In this document: positions 33,800-42,018 of the stretch, piece after piece
Position numbering within the stretch: the stretch's first letter is position 1
How the letters are laid out: each line of letters begins with the position of its first letter
DNA from: Nonomuraea dietziae
GTDB taxonomy: Bacteria; Actinomycetota; Actinomycetes; Streptosporangiales; Streptosporangiaceae
Assembly: GCF_014195505.1 (NCBI RefSeq)
Contig: NZ_JACIBV010000001.1
Location: forward strand, 3,968,001 to 4,032,000
DNA: 64,000 bases
Direction of reading: 5' to 3'
Program-made: the position numbers and the translations under genes
Notes under the pieces: model-generated
Told to the model about the DNA's origin: nothing
The model's database searches: none
Seen by the model: the letters and a program-made list of their open reading frames with translations, nothing else

Positions 33800-34498
33800 T
33801 CAGGCGAGGCATCGCAGGGCCGTGGCGAGGCGGGGGTCGAGCTCATGCTCGGGCAGGGTCCTGCCGACCGTCGCGTCGACGAACTCGGGGAAGGACATCG
33901 ACCTGCTCACCCCGTCGGCGTGGACCCAGACCTGTTCGGCCGTCGGCTCCACCTGCGCCTTGGACCCCTGCTCGGCCAGCACGTGCCTGGCCAGCATCAG
34001 CCGCCACCAGATGCGGTCGTCCAGCTCGGCGTCCGCGACGGGCGCGCCCACGTCGTCGGCGTGGGTGGCGTACTCCGAGGCGTAGTGGAAGGTCTGCAGG
34101 CCGGCGGGGTAGGGCCCGGCGGAGGTCTGCAGTGTCCCTTCGCGGCCGAGCGCCCTCATCCGCTCACGGGTCTGGCCGTTCTTGGTCCGCCACTCCTCCA
34201 GCACCTGCTCGACGGGCAGGGCGCGGCGCTGCCGTACGCACCACTCGTTGAACCCGTCGAACCCCGTGACGCCCTCGGCCTCGACCATGGCGAAGAAGCC
34301 CTGCACGTCGCCGTCGAGGCAGGCGTGGTTGTAGAGCTCCTCGCCCGCCAGGTGCCCGAGCACGTCGCGCACGGACCAGCCGTCGCAGCGCGAGGGCCGG
34401 TGCCACCCCTCCTCGTCGAGCGAGGCGAAGTGCCGGTCGAGCCTGGCCGCCTCGGTGTCGAAGAGGTCGAAGGGGTCGAAATCCTCCAGCTGCTTCAT
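33800..34498 (-). CDS. TIGR03083-type DinB-like (mycothiol maleylpyruvate isomerase N-terminal) protein
   Basis: A 232-residue four-helix DinB/YfiT-fold protein of the actinobacterial maleylpyruvate-isomerase-like group (TIGR03083). Typical segments are RCDGWSVRDVLGHLAGEELY and TFHYASEYATHADDVG, whose His and Glu residues usually bind a divalent metal. Many members are mycothiol- or metal-dependent transferases or isomerases of unknown substrate. The start is placed at ATG 34498 (MKQLEDFDPFD); an upstream alternative adds 11 residues. Confidence 0.82.
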   Translation of the reverse strand: MKQLEDFDPFDLFDTEAARLDRHFASLDEEGWHRPSRCDGWSVRDVLGHLAGEELYNHACLDGDVQGFFAMVEAEGVTGFDGFNEWCVRQRRALPVEQVLEEWRTKNGQTRERMRALGREGTLQTSAGPYPAGLQTFHYASEYATHADDVGAPVADAELDDRIWWRLMLARHVLAEQGSKAQVEPTAEQVWVHADGVSRSMSFPEFVDATVGRTLPEHELDPRLATALRCLA

Positions 34499-34575
34499 AT
34501 GAACCCCGTTACCCAGGGTGTCCGCCGTCACTCATCAGCCCGCCGCCCGCGAACGCGAACGCTGCCGCGAACGCG

Positions 34576-34611
34576 AGAACGCCGGCCCGCTGGAGAGCGG
34601 ACCGGCGTTCT
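34576..34611 (-). terminator. Terminator hairpin after the secreted Ig-like protein gene
   Basis: A ten-base perfect stem AGAACGCCGG (34576-34585) with 34602-34611 encloses a second CCGCT/AGCGG stem and a GGAG loop. It lies about 105 bases beyond the stop of the 34717-35436 gene, past the 17-bp repeat array. Confidence 0.75.
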
Positions 34612-34617
34612 GAGTGA

Positions 34618-34704
34618 GACCCGGTTCTCAGGAAGACCCGGTTCTCAGGAAGACCCGGTTCTCAGTGAGAACTGGTCTCAGTGAGACCGGTTCTCGGTGA
34701 GACC
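34618..34704. repeat. 17-bp tandem repeat downstream of the secreted protein gene
   Basis: Two exact copies and one near copy of GACCCGGTTCTCAGGAA are followed by two diverged 16-base units (GAACTGGTCTCAGTGA and GACCGGTTCTCGGTGA). The array fills the space between the gene's stop and its terminator hairpin, so it is probably transcribed in the 3' UTR. Confidence 0.85.
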
Positions 34705-34716
34705 TAGTGGTGGTGC

Positions 34717-35436
34717 TCAGCGGTGGTAGCGGTAGACGCGCACCCAGTCGCTGCGGCTCTCGGAGCCGTTGGTCTCGTCGTCACCCTCGTACACGGCCTT
34801 GAACGTGCCGCTCTTCCAGGCGCGGGTCTTCGCGGAGAACTTGCCGCCCCACCGGCTCTCGGTGCGGGTGACGTACTTCCAGCCGCTGGAGCCGCTGGCG
34901 CGGAAGTAGATCTCGACGTCGCCCCCGCGCACGCCCTCCCAGCCGTCCTCGTCCGCCTGGAGGCGACCGGAGAACCAGATGGTGCGACCCTTCTTCACGG
35001 GGTCGGGGCTGGCCTTGAAGCTGGAGATGCGGGTGTCGGCCTTGCCGGCCTGGATCTCGACCTCGAAGTAGGCCTTGTCGCGGTCGGTCTCGCCGTCCTT
35101 CTTGGCGGTGGCGGTGGCCCGCCACTTGCCCGCGTCGCCGGAGTTGAACGGCACCGTGAACTTCCAGTGGTCGCCGTCAGGGATGGCGGTGACGTTCTTG
35201 GCCGCGAACGTGCGCACATCGCCGACCGGCTCGACCTTGAGCTCGACGTTGGCGCCCTTGGTGACGTCGACGTAGAAGCTCGCGGTGGCCTCGCCGCCCT
35301 TGGCGACGACTACCGGGTCAGGGTTGATGTCCTCGATCTGCACGTCGAGAGCGGTGGCCTGCGCGGCCGCTCCGCCGGTGACAAGCAGAGCGCCACCCAT
35401 GGTGGCGGCGATGAGTCCTGCTGCGATCTTCTTCAT
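34717..35436 (-). CDS. Secreted two-domain Ig-like protein, unknown function
   Basis: A 239-residue exported protein. A signal peptide (MKKIAAGLIAATMGGALLV, cleavage after about residue 28) is followed by two beta-rich domains. The first (about 30-128) resembles an Ig-like fold starting VQIEDINPDPVVVAKGGEAT; the second (about 133-239) starts ISSFKASPDPVKKGRTI and ends with an aromatic/basic tail. There are no cysteines or catalytic motifs. Such proteins are frequent in Streptosporangiaceae, but no function is known to me. The start codon ATG follows a leader that contains a hairpin. Confidence 0.78.
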   Translation of the reverse strand: MKKIAAGLIAATMGGALLVTGGAAAQATALDVQIEDINPDPVVVAKGGEATASFYVDVTKGANVELKVEPVGDVRTFAAKNVTAIPDGDHWKFTVPFNSGDAGKWRATATAKKDGETDRDKAYFEVEIQAGKADTRISSFKASPDPVKKGRTIWFSGRLQADEDGWEGVRGGDVEIYFRASGSSGWKYVTRTESRWGGKFSAKTRAWKSGTFKAVYEGDDETNGSESRSDWVRVYRYHR

Positions 35437-35466
35437 GAGGGTGCTGATTCCTCTCCCCGTGTCGAT

Positions 35467-35494
35467 GGGGTCAGGCTCGGGATTGCCCGACCCC
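35467..35494 (-). promoter_or_regulatory. Hairpin in the leader of the secreted Ig-like protein gene
   Basis: GGGGTC (35467-35472) pairs with GACCCC (35489-35494), with an inner GGC/GCC stem after one mismatch. It lies about 30 bases before the start codon. It could be a leader structure, or a terminator for upstream transcription on the minus strand. No known riboswitch consensus was recognised. Confidence 0.4.
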
Positions 35495-35607
35495 CTCTAT
35501 CACTTAGAGGCACCCTAGCCAGAAAAGGTTGGCTCAAGATGCGGAAAAGTTTTGATCACAAACTCGACATAGGTGTGACCTGGGGTTCTTGTGTGAAAAA
35601 TTGTGAC

Positions 35608-36489
35608 ATGAGCGATGTCTATACGTTGGGTGAGCCCCTGGGCGTGGTGGCCAGTGGAAGGGTCCGTCACGACAGCGAGGCCCGACTCGACGTGGGCGGT
35701 GCCGAACTGACTCTGGCGATCGCCCTGGCCAGGCTCGGCCACCGGGTGAGCTACCTCGGCAAGGTGGGCGCGGACGAGCTCGGCGCCAGGATCGTCACGG
35801 TGCTGCGCGGCGAGGGCGTCGACCTGTCCGACCTTCGCGAGGACGAGACGGCGCCCACCGGGCTGCTGCTGAAGGAGTCGAGGGTCGGGCAGAGCCCGCA
35901 CGTCGTCCACTACCGGCACCGCTCGGCCGGTTCCAGGCTCTCGCCGGGGAACGTGCCGATCGACAGGATCGCCGCCTCCCGCCTCCTGCACGTCACCGGC
36001 GTGACGCCCGCGCTCGGCCGCGACCCCCGCGACGCCGTCGAGTCGGCCGTGGGCGCGGCGCTGACGGCAGGCGTCCCGGTGTCGGTTTCGGTCGACTACC
36101 GGCCGGAGCTGTGGCCTTCGCTGGCGGAGGCGGAGGAGGTACTCGGTGACCTGGCGCGCAGGGCGGCTCTGCTGTTCGTCAGACAGGACGAGCTCGACCT
36201 GGTCAAGCCCGCCCTCACCCCCGACAGGGAGGTCGTCGTGACGCGCGGGGAGAAGGGCGCCAGCGTGCGCTCGGCGGGCATGCGCCACGACGCGGCGAGC
36301 GTGTCCGTGCCGGTGGTCGACCCGACGGGCGCGCACGAGGCGTTCGTCGCGGGCTACCTCAGCGCCGTGCTCGACGGCCTGACCCCGCAGGAGCGCCTGA
36401 CCAGAGGCACCCTGCTCGGCGCGGCCGCCGTCACGAGCGCGAGCGACTGGCAGGGCCTGCCCACCCGCGCCGAACTGCTCAACCGATAG
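35608..36489 (+). CDS. PfkB-family carbohydrate kinase homologue lacking the catalytic Asp
   Basis: A ribokinase/PfkB-fold protein (293 residues) most like 2-keto-3-deoxygluconate or fructokinase relatives, with LARLGHRVSYLGKVGADELG and VVVTRGEKGAS visible. The two signature sites are altered. The substrate-binding motif GGAxxN reads GGAELTL (residues 30-36), without the Asn. The anion-hole/catalytic motif GAGDAF reads GAHEAF (A242, H243, E244), so the catalytic base Asp is Glu and the following Gly of the anion hole is His. It is either a re-tuned or a dead kinase. No clear ribosome binding site precedes ATG 35608. It is not in an operon. Confidence 0.85.
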   Translation: MSDVYTLGEPLGVVASGRVRHDSEARLDVGGAELTLAIALARLGHRVSYLGKVGADELGARIVTVLRGEGVDLSDLREDETAPTGLLLKESRVGQSPHVVHYRHRSAGSRLSPGNVPIDRIAASRLLHVTGVTPALGRDPRDAVESAVGAALTAGVPVSVSVDYRPELWPSLAEAEEVLGDLARRAALLFVRQDELDLVKPALTPDREVVVTRGEKGASVRSAGMRHDAASVSVPVVDPTGAHEAFVAGYLSAVLDGLTPQERLTRGTLLGAAAVTSASDWQGLPTRAELLNR

Positions 36490-36544
36490 GCAGCCCGCCT
36501 GCCGACCGCATTCGCATCACCGACATGAAGGGCAGGCAAGAGGG

Positions 36545-37363
36545 TCATCGGGTCAATGCCCTGACCTCCTCGACGAGAGTGGCGGCCTCGTCCACCGCTC
36601 GGGCCGAGAGGGCGGGCTCGTCGTCGGAGCAGGCCGCGAAGACCGCCCCCACGCGTTCGGCGAACCCCTGCGGCGTGATCTCCAGCCGCCCCGCCGACGC
36701 CACCATCCCCTTCTCGTTGATCAGCCACCGCCCCGCCCTGCCGTGCAGGGCGTGGCAGGCCACCCCCACGGCCTTGAACAGGCATCCGGCCGTGTACGCG
36801 GGGTCGTCGCCCTTGACTCCGTACCTGGCCAACTGGACGGAGAACTCCGCCTCCCACAACCCCTCGGCGAGCGCCCGCCCCAGCCGCTCGGGATAGGCCT
36901 GCGTCTCCTCCCGCAGCTCACCGAGCTCGCCCGTGGGATCCTCCAGCACCCTGCACAGCGCCACCTCCCCCGCGTAGGCGTGGGAGTAGAAACCGAGCGG
37001 ATGGCCCGCCTGCGTGGCGACCTCGTAACGGCCCTGCCCGCAGTCCGCCCAGACGCGGCGCACCCTGTCCAGGTCGCGGTAGATCCAGTCGACCCGCTGT
37101 CCGCCGATCGTCAGCCAGCCGCCGCCGTTCACCCACGGCCCCCATCCGCCGGGCGCCGTCACCTCCGCTCCTTCGCCGCCCACCTGGGCCGCGAGCCGCC
37201 GCAGCGCCTCCACGTCCAGCGAGCCCCTGTAGTAGAGCCCGAGGTCGATGTCGGAGTCGGGCCTGTGCGTCCCTCTGGCCCTGCTGCCACCGAGCACCAC
37301 CCCCGCCACTCCGTCGACCGCCGACAACCGTCCTGCCAGTTCCCGCAGCTTCACATCGTCCAT
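36545..37363 (-). CDS. Nucleotidyltransferase-domain protein
   Basis: A 272-residue protein with the polymerase-beta/MNT-type active site GVVLGGSRARGTHRPDSDID (residues about 22-41; GSxARG and DxD motifs). The C-terminal helical domain resembles aminoglycoside/lincosamide nucleotidyltransferase relatives and DUF4111-like proteins. It could adenylylate a small molecule; resistance is possible but not shown. It starts with ATG at 37363, seven bases after the MFS gene stop on the same strand, so the two are probably co-transcribed. Confidence 0.82.
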   Translation of the reverse strand: MDDVKLRELAGRLSAVDGVAGVVLGGSRARGTHRPDSDIDLGLYYRGSLDVEALRRLAAQVGGEGAEVTAPGGWGPWVNGGGWLTIGGQRVDWIYRDLDRVRRVWADCGQGRYEVATQAGHPLGFYSHAYAGEVALCRVLEDPTGELGELREETQAYPERLGRALAEGLWEAEFSVQLARYGVKGDDPAYTAGCLFKAVGVACHALHGRAGRWLINEKGMVASAGRLEITPQGFAERVGAVFAACSDDEPALSARAVDEAATLVEEVRALTR

Positions 37364-37369
37364 GACGGA

Positions 37370-38560
37370 CTATTCGAGCACGGGCTGCCGCCCGCCTGAC
37401 GCGCGGACGGCGTGGAAGCCGGCGAGCATGACCGCCGTGGAGACCGTGACGAGCAGCAGCCGGTGGTCGACCAGCGTCACCATGGCGGCGCCCGCAGCGA
37501 CGGACAGCAGCTGCGCGCCGCCGCCCAGCGCGTCGAAGGCGGTCGAGACGCGCCCCACGACCTCGTCGGGGCTGCGGCGCTGCAGCAGCGTGCGGACCGC
37601 GACGCTCGAAAGCGTGAGACTGGCCCCCGCGAGCGCCATCGAGGCGACCATCGCCGCCTCGGCCGACACCAGCCACATCCCGATCGCCAGGCCGTACAGG
37701 ACGATGCCTACGCCGACCATGCGCAGCTCGCCCAGCGTGTCGACCGCGCGGGCGACGACGAAGCCGCCCGCGATGGCGCCCAGGCCCATGGCGGTGGAGG
37801 TGACCGCGGTGAACTCGGGCGAGCGCCCCAGGCTCTCGATGACGGCGAAGATGAGCGACTCGGTCAGCCCCGCGGCCAGGAACATCAGCACGAAGGCGCG
37901 GGCGGCGGACCTGATCTCTGGCTCGGCCCTGATGTGCCGCAGCCCCGCGGTGACCTCGTCGCGCCACCTGCCGAACGGAGGACGGGGGGCGGGAGCCGTC
38001 GTGGGCAGCAGCGCGAAGGCGGCAGCGGCGACGGCGAAGGTGAGCATGTCGAAGGCCACGGCCGCCCACAGCCCCGCGCCGGTGTAGATGGCCATGCCCA
38101 GCAGCGGCCCGAGCAGGCGGGCGCCGTGCCTGGCGGTCTGCAGGGCGTTGTTGGCCTGGGCGAGGAGCTCGCAGGGAAGCATGGTCTTCAACAGGCCGCT
38201 CAGGGCGCCGAAGATCGCGGTGTAGGAGCAGCCCATCGCCATGGACACCGGATACACCAGCCAGAAGGTCTCCTGCCCGCTCACCAGCGCCAGAGGCAGC
38301 AGCGCGACGGCGGAGACGACACAGGAGCCGATCAGGAAGCGGCGCCGGTCGACCCTGTCGATCACCATGCCGAACAGCGGCGCCAGGCACATCGGCGCGG
38401 TGAAGAAGAACAGCGCGAGTCCGGCCGCGCCGTCGGAGCCCGTCAGCTTCTTGGCCAGGATCGAAGGGATCAGCAGCAGGGACGCGTCACCCAGCAGGCT
38501 GGCGGCCATGCCCAGGAAGACAGGACGGACGTCTCGCCTGCCGAGGACGGCCCTCATCAC
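37370..38560 (-). CDS. MFS transporter, EntS-like (MFS_3)
   Basis: A 396-residue major facilitator efflux-type permease with 12 predicted helices. The loop 2-3 motif is MVIDRVDRRRFLIGSC, and the internal repeat is visible in the second half. It resembles the enterobactin-exporter/macrolide-efflux branch. The substrate is unknown. The downstream nucleotidyltransferase follows after seven bases, and such a transporter-transferase pairing can occur in drug tolerance, but this is speculative. Confidence 0.88.
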   Translation of the reverse strand: MMRAVLGRRDVRPVFLGMAASLLGDASLLLIPSILAKKLTGSDGAAGLALFFFTAPMCLAPLFGMVIDRVDRRRFLIGSCVVSAVALLPLALVSGQETFWLVYPVSMAMGCSYTAIFGALSGLLKTMLPCELLAQANNALQTARHGARLLGPLLGMAIYTGAGLWAAVAFDMLTFAVAAAAFALLPTTAPAPRPPFGRWRDEVTAGLRHIRAEPEIRSAARAFVLMFLAAGLTESLIFAVIESLGRSPEFTAVTSTAMGLGAIAGGFVVARAVDTLGELRMVGVGIVLYGLAIGMWLVSAEAAMVASMALAGASLTLSSVAVRTLLQRRSPDEVVGRVSTAFDALGGGAQLLSVAAGAAMVTLVDHRLLLVTVSTAVMLAGFHAVRASGGRQPVLE

Positions 38561-38644
38561 AGCGACCCGGCGGATAACTCGGGCATGGCGTCCATTCCGG
38601 GAGGTGGGGGTCGGTCACCACCGAAACACGCGAAAACCGGGCGG

Positions 38645-39601
38645 TCAAGAACCGGCGGCGCCGCGCAACGCCCGGTAGAGCAGCCTGGGGTCGCCGAGGC
38701 GGTGACGCAGCAGCTTCTCCAGTCCGCCGATCGGCACGAGGTTCTGCGGCGCCCGCGGATCCTTGTAGTCGACCCCCGCCAGCGAGGGCAGCACCAGCGT
38801 GAGCGCGTCGGCCAGCCGTACCACCTCGTCGGCGGGCAGCTCCGCGCCCGCCTCGCACCTGGCGATGCCCGCCCACGGGGCGGCCGAGCCGACCGGCAGG
38901 CGGACGTACCAGGCGTGCCGCCGCCAGCTGGTGCCCATCAGGAAGACGGGGGTGCGCTGGCCGGGCGAGAGCGCCGAGACGACCGAGCTCTGCGGGCCGG
39001 GCAGGTAGGCGGCGTGGTGGGTCTTGATGTAGCCGACGGTGCGCGGCAGGTGGGTGCGCCCGCGCAGCGGGCCGTCCACGAGCAGCAGGTCGTCGCCGCG
39101 CGAGCGGTGGCGCACCGCGAGATCCACCTCGAGCTGCGTGACCTGCCGCTGGAGCGCCAGCGACAGCTCGTCCATGCTGGGCCCCGACGCCCTTTCGGCC
39201 CGGTAGGTGGCGTGAGGGGTCTTGACCTCGGGCGTCTGCGCCGAGGCGCTGAACAGCGCCCTGCCCACCTCCACTGCGGCCAGCGAGGCGCCCGCCGGGC
39301 CGCACTCGACGATGCCCGCGGCGAACGAGGCCGCGATGCCCGGCGTCGGCATCGGCGAGGACGGATCGTGGACCCACACGCGGGCGTCGATCCTGCGCAC
39401 GCCGTCGGCGATCAGCAGCACCTCGGGCGTCTCCGTGCCGGGCGGCGGGTCGATCGGCTTCCAGTCGGCGGCGTCCCTCTCGACGTCGAGGACCAGCTCG
39501 GCGCTGGTGGGGCCCAGCTCGGCCAGCGCCTCGACGGCCAGCGCGGCCGCGTAGCCCGGATCCCACGGATCGACGGTGAACTCGGCGACGGCCGCCGTCA
39601 T
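38645..39601 (-). CDS. nurA: NurA-domain DNA end-resection nuclease
   Basis: The 318-residue protein carries a NurA-like RNase H-fold nuclease domain. Candidate metal-binding Asps are Asp66 in LLIADGVRRID and Asp176 in DLLLVDGPLRGR, followed by the conserved GYIKTHHAAYLP segment and a C-terminal ARCEAG...DYKDPRAPQNL region. In archaea and Deinococcus-Thermus, NurA works with the HerA ATPase pump to degrade 5' strands at double-strand breaks. Here it is the last gene of the HerA-SbcD-SbcC-NurA operon. Its ATG overlaps the SbcC stop by four bases. Overall similarity to archaeal NurA is low; the context makes the call strong. Confidence 0.82.
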   Translation of the reverse strand: MTAAVAEFTVDPWDPGYAAALAVEALAELGPTSAELVLDVERDAADWKPIDPPPGTETPEVLLIADGVRRIDARVWVHDPSSPMPTPGIAASFAAGIVECGPAGASLAAVEVGRALFSASAQTPEVKTPHATYRAERASGPSMDELSLALQRQVTQLEVDLAVRHRSRGDDLLLVDGPLRGRTHLPRTVGYIKTHHAAYLPGPQSSVVSALSPGQRTPVFLMGTSWRRHAWYVRLPVGSAAPWAGIARCEAGAELPADEVVRLADALTLVLPSLAGVDYKDPRAPQNLVPIGGLEKLLRHRLGDPRLLYRALRGAAGS

Positions 39602-42018
39602 GGGCCCACCTTCCGCAGGTGCGAGCCCCTGGCGTCGCGCCCGATCTCGAAGCGCACCGGCACCCTGTCGGCCAGCGCGGGAACGTGTGTGACGACGCCG
39701 ACCATGCGGTCCTGCCCCGCGGCGAGGCGTTCGAGCGTGGTGGCGACGGTGTCGAGCGTGGCGGGGTCGAGCGTGCCGAACCCCTCGTCGAGGAAGATCG
39801 AGTCGAGGCTGCGCGCGACGGTTCCCGACAGCGCGAGGGCCAGCGCGAGGGCCGCCTGGAAGGTCTCGCCCCCCGACAGCGTGCGGGCGCTGCGCCGCAG
39901 GCCCGCCTCGCCGTGGTCGATGACCTCGATGTCGCCCTTGCCGCCGAGCGCCAGCTCGTACTGCCCGTCGGACAGCTCACGCAGCGTGTCGGAGGCGGTG
40001 ACGACGAGGAGTTCGAGCGCCTCGGCGCACAGCCACCTCTCGAAGGCGTTGGCCCTCAGCAGCAGGGTCAGCTCGTGCGCGACCCTGGCCTCCTGCTCCT
40101 TCTCGATCGCGTGCGCCTCCAGCGCGCGGGCGCGCTCGTGATCCTCCCTGACCCGCTCGAGCCTGCTCTCCGCGCGGGCGACGGCGGTGGCGATCGCGCC
40201 GCCGATCTGCTCGGGCGTGGCCTGCGCGGCCACACCGATCTGATGCTCGGCCAGCTGCGCGACCAGCCTGGTCCGCTCCCTCGTACGGCCCGCCTCGACC
40301 TCCGCCAGCTCGGCGTCGCGTTCGTTCAGCTCGGCCCTCGCGGCGCGTCCTGCCTGGTTGCGCCATTCGAGCAGCGCCGTCCACGCCCTGTGCAGGTCCT
40401 CCCGATCGACGGGCGGCGGCGCGCCGCCCTGCTGCACGCCGAGGGTGAGGGCGCGGTCGCGGGCCAGCTCCAGGTCGCGCCAGCCCTGCTCGCTCTTGCG
40501 CGCGGCGGACTCGGCCGCCCGCTGCGCCCTGTCCATCCTGGCGCGGCAGGCCCGTACGGCCTTGCGCGCCTCCGACACCACCTCGTCGGCCTTGCGCATG
40601 GCGGCCATGCGCTCCTCCAGGACGGCCCGATCGACGGGCGGCGGCAGCTCGGCGAGCCTGGCCGACAGCGCCGTGGCCTGCGAGTCGAGCATGGCGGCCT
40701 CGGTCTCCGCCTTGCCGAGCGTGGTCCTGGCGTGCTCGGCCTCTCCCCTGGCGATCGCCATGGCGCGCTCGGCCGTGCCGACGTCGGCCAGCTCCGGGTG
40801 GTGCGGCAGCTCGGTCAGCGGGCGCAGGCAGGCAGGGCACGGCTCCCCCACCGTCAGCCTGGCGGCCAGGTCGGCGGCGGTGTGCGCGTCACGGAGCCTG
40901 TCGCGCTCGGCCTCGGCCGCCGACAGCGCGCCGGCGGCGCGCCTCGCGGCGTCGGCGAGGGCCGGCAGCGCGGCGGCGGCTCTTTCGGCGGCCTGCCGAG
41001 CGGCCGACGCGGCGGTGGTCAGCCGCTCCCGTTCGTCCAGGGCGGCCAGGCTCTGGGCGAGGGCCTGCCGATCACCGAGCGCGGCCAGCTCGTCGTGGGC
41101 GCGGTGCTCGTCGGCCTCGAGGGCCGCGGCCTCCTCGGCCAGCGCCGCGACCGCGGCGGCGGCCTGCCTGGCGGTCTCGGCCAGCGTGGGCACATCGGCG
41201 GGCATGACGAGCGCCAGCAGCGCCTCGACCCTGGCGGCCACGCTCTCACGGTCGGCGCGGGCCCTGCGGATCTGCTCGTCACGGGCGCGCAGCAGGTCGA
41301 GGTCGACGCTCGCGGCCAGCGCGCGCAACGTCGCCACCTGGTCGGAGGCCGCCCGCTCGGCCGCCTCGTCGGCCCCCGCGAGCTTGCCGAGCTGGTCGCG
41401 AGCGAACGAGGCGGCCTGCTTGGCCGCCTCCTCCTCCCGCACGGCCCGCTGCCTGATGCGCTCGTAGACGTCGGCGTCGAGCAGCTGGACGAGCAGGTCC
41501 TGCCGCTCACGCGGCGCGGCGTGCAGGAACTCGGCGAAACGCCCCTGCGGCAGCACCACGCACTGCGTGAAGAACTTGTACTCGAGCCCGGTGACCCGCT
41601 GGATCTCGGGCGTGACGGCGTCGCCCTCGGCGACGGGCCGCAGCACCGCCTCCAGCACCTCGGCCAGCTCGCCGGCCACCGCGGGGTCGAGCTCGTCGAG
41701 CCTGGCCTCCTTGGTGCGGACCGTGCCCTTCGCGTCGCGTTGCAGCGCCCTGACCACACCATGGCGGCGTCCCGCGCTGTCGAAGACCAGCGCGACCTTG
41801 CCCGCGGCGGCCGAGGGGGCGAGGGCGTGCGAGATGACGTTCTCCTTGCCCCAGCGCGGCACCGTGCCGTACAGGGCGAAGCAGATCGCGTCGATCACCG
41901 TGCTCTTGCCCGCGCCCGTCGGGCCGATCAGCGCGAAGTAGTCGATGTCGGAGAAGTCGATGGTGACCGGCTCGCGGAAGCTGCCGAAGTTCTCCAGGTG
42001 CAGCAGCAGAGGGCGCAT
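39598..42018 (-). CDS. sbcC: SbcC/Rad50-type SMC ATPase
   Basis: The ATPase subunit of the SbcCD (Mre11-Rad50-like) nuclease, which processes DNA ends and hairpins. The product is 806 residues, with Walker A GPTGAGKST (residues 32-40), a Q-loop region VVLPQGRFAEFL, long coiled coils, a zinc-hook CPAC (Cys394, Cys397), the signature LSGGETFQAALALALALSG and Walker B DSIFLDEGFGTLD. It is shorter than E. coli SbcC (about 1050) because the coiled-coil arms are short, as in other actinobacteria. Its ATG at 42018 overlaps the SbcD stop, and its stop overlaps NurA, so the operon is coupled. Confidence 0.95.
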   Translation of the reverse strand: MRPLLLHLENFGSFREPVTIDFSDIDYFALIGPTGAGKSTVIDAICFALYGTVPRWGKENVISHALAPSAAAGKVALVFDSAGRRHGVVRALQRDAKGTVRTKEARLDELDPAVAGELAEVLEAVLRPVAEGDAVTPEIQRVTGLEYKFFTQCVVLPQGRFAEFLHAAPRERQDLLVQLLDADVYERIRQRAVREEEAAKQAASFARDQLGKLAGADEAAERAASDQVATLRALAASVDLDLLRARDEQIRRARADRESVAARVEALLALVMPADVPTLAETARQAAAAVAALAEEAAALEADEHRAHDELAALGDRQALAQSLAALDERERLTTAASAARQAAERAAAALPALADAARRAAGALSAAEAERDRLRDAHTAADLAARLTVGEPCPACLRPLTELPHHPELADVGTAERAMAIARGEAEHARTTLGKAETEAAMLDSQATALSARLAELPPPVDRAVLEERMAAMRKADEVVSEARKAVRACRARMDRAQRAAESAARKSEQGWRDLELARDRALTLGVQQGGAPPPVDREDLHRAWTALLEWRNQAGRAARAELNERDAELAEVEAGRTRERTRLVAQLAEHQIGVAAQATPEQIGGAIATAVARAESRLERVREDHERARALEAHAIEKEQEARVAHELTLLLRANAFERWLCAEALELLVVTASDTLRELSDGQYELALGGKGDIEVIDHGEAGLRRSARTLSGGETFQAALALALALSGTVARSLDSIFLDEGFGTLDPATLDTVATTLERLAAGQDRMVGVVTHVPALADRVPVRFEIGRDARGSHLRKVGP

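Noticed and set aside
35437..35607. A ydaO-type (cyclic di-AMP) riboswitch before the secreted Ig-like protein
   Set aside because: A leader hairpin is present, but the conserved ydaO core could not be matched, so only the hairpin is reported.
37412..40141. A 909-codon + strand open frame opposite the MFS, NurA and SbcC genes
   Set aside because: It has the low-complexity composition of an antisense frame and crosses four genes with clear families on the other strand.
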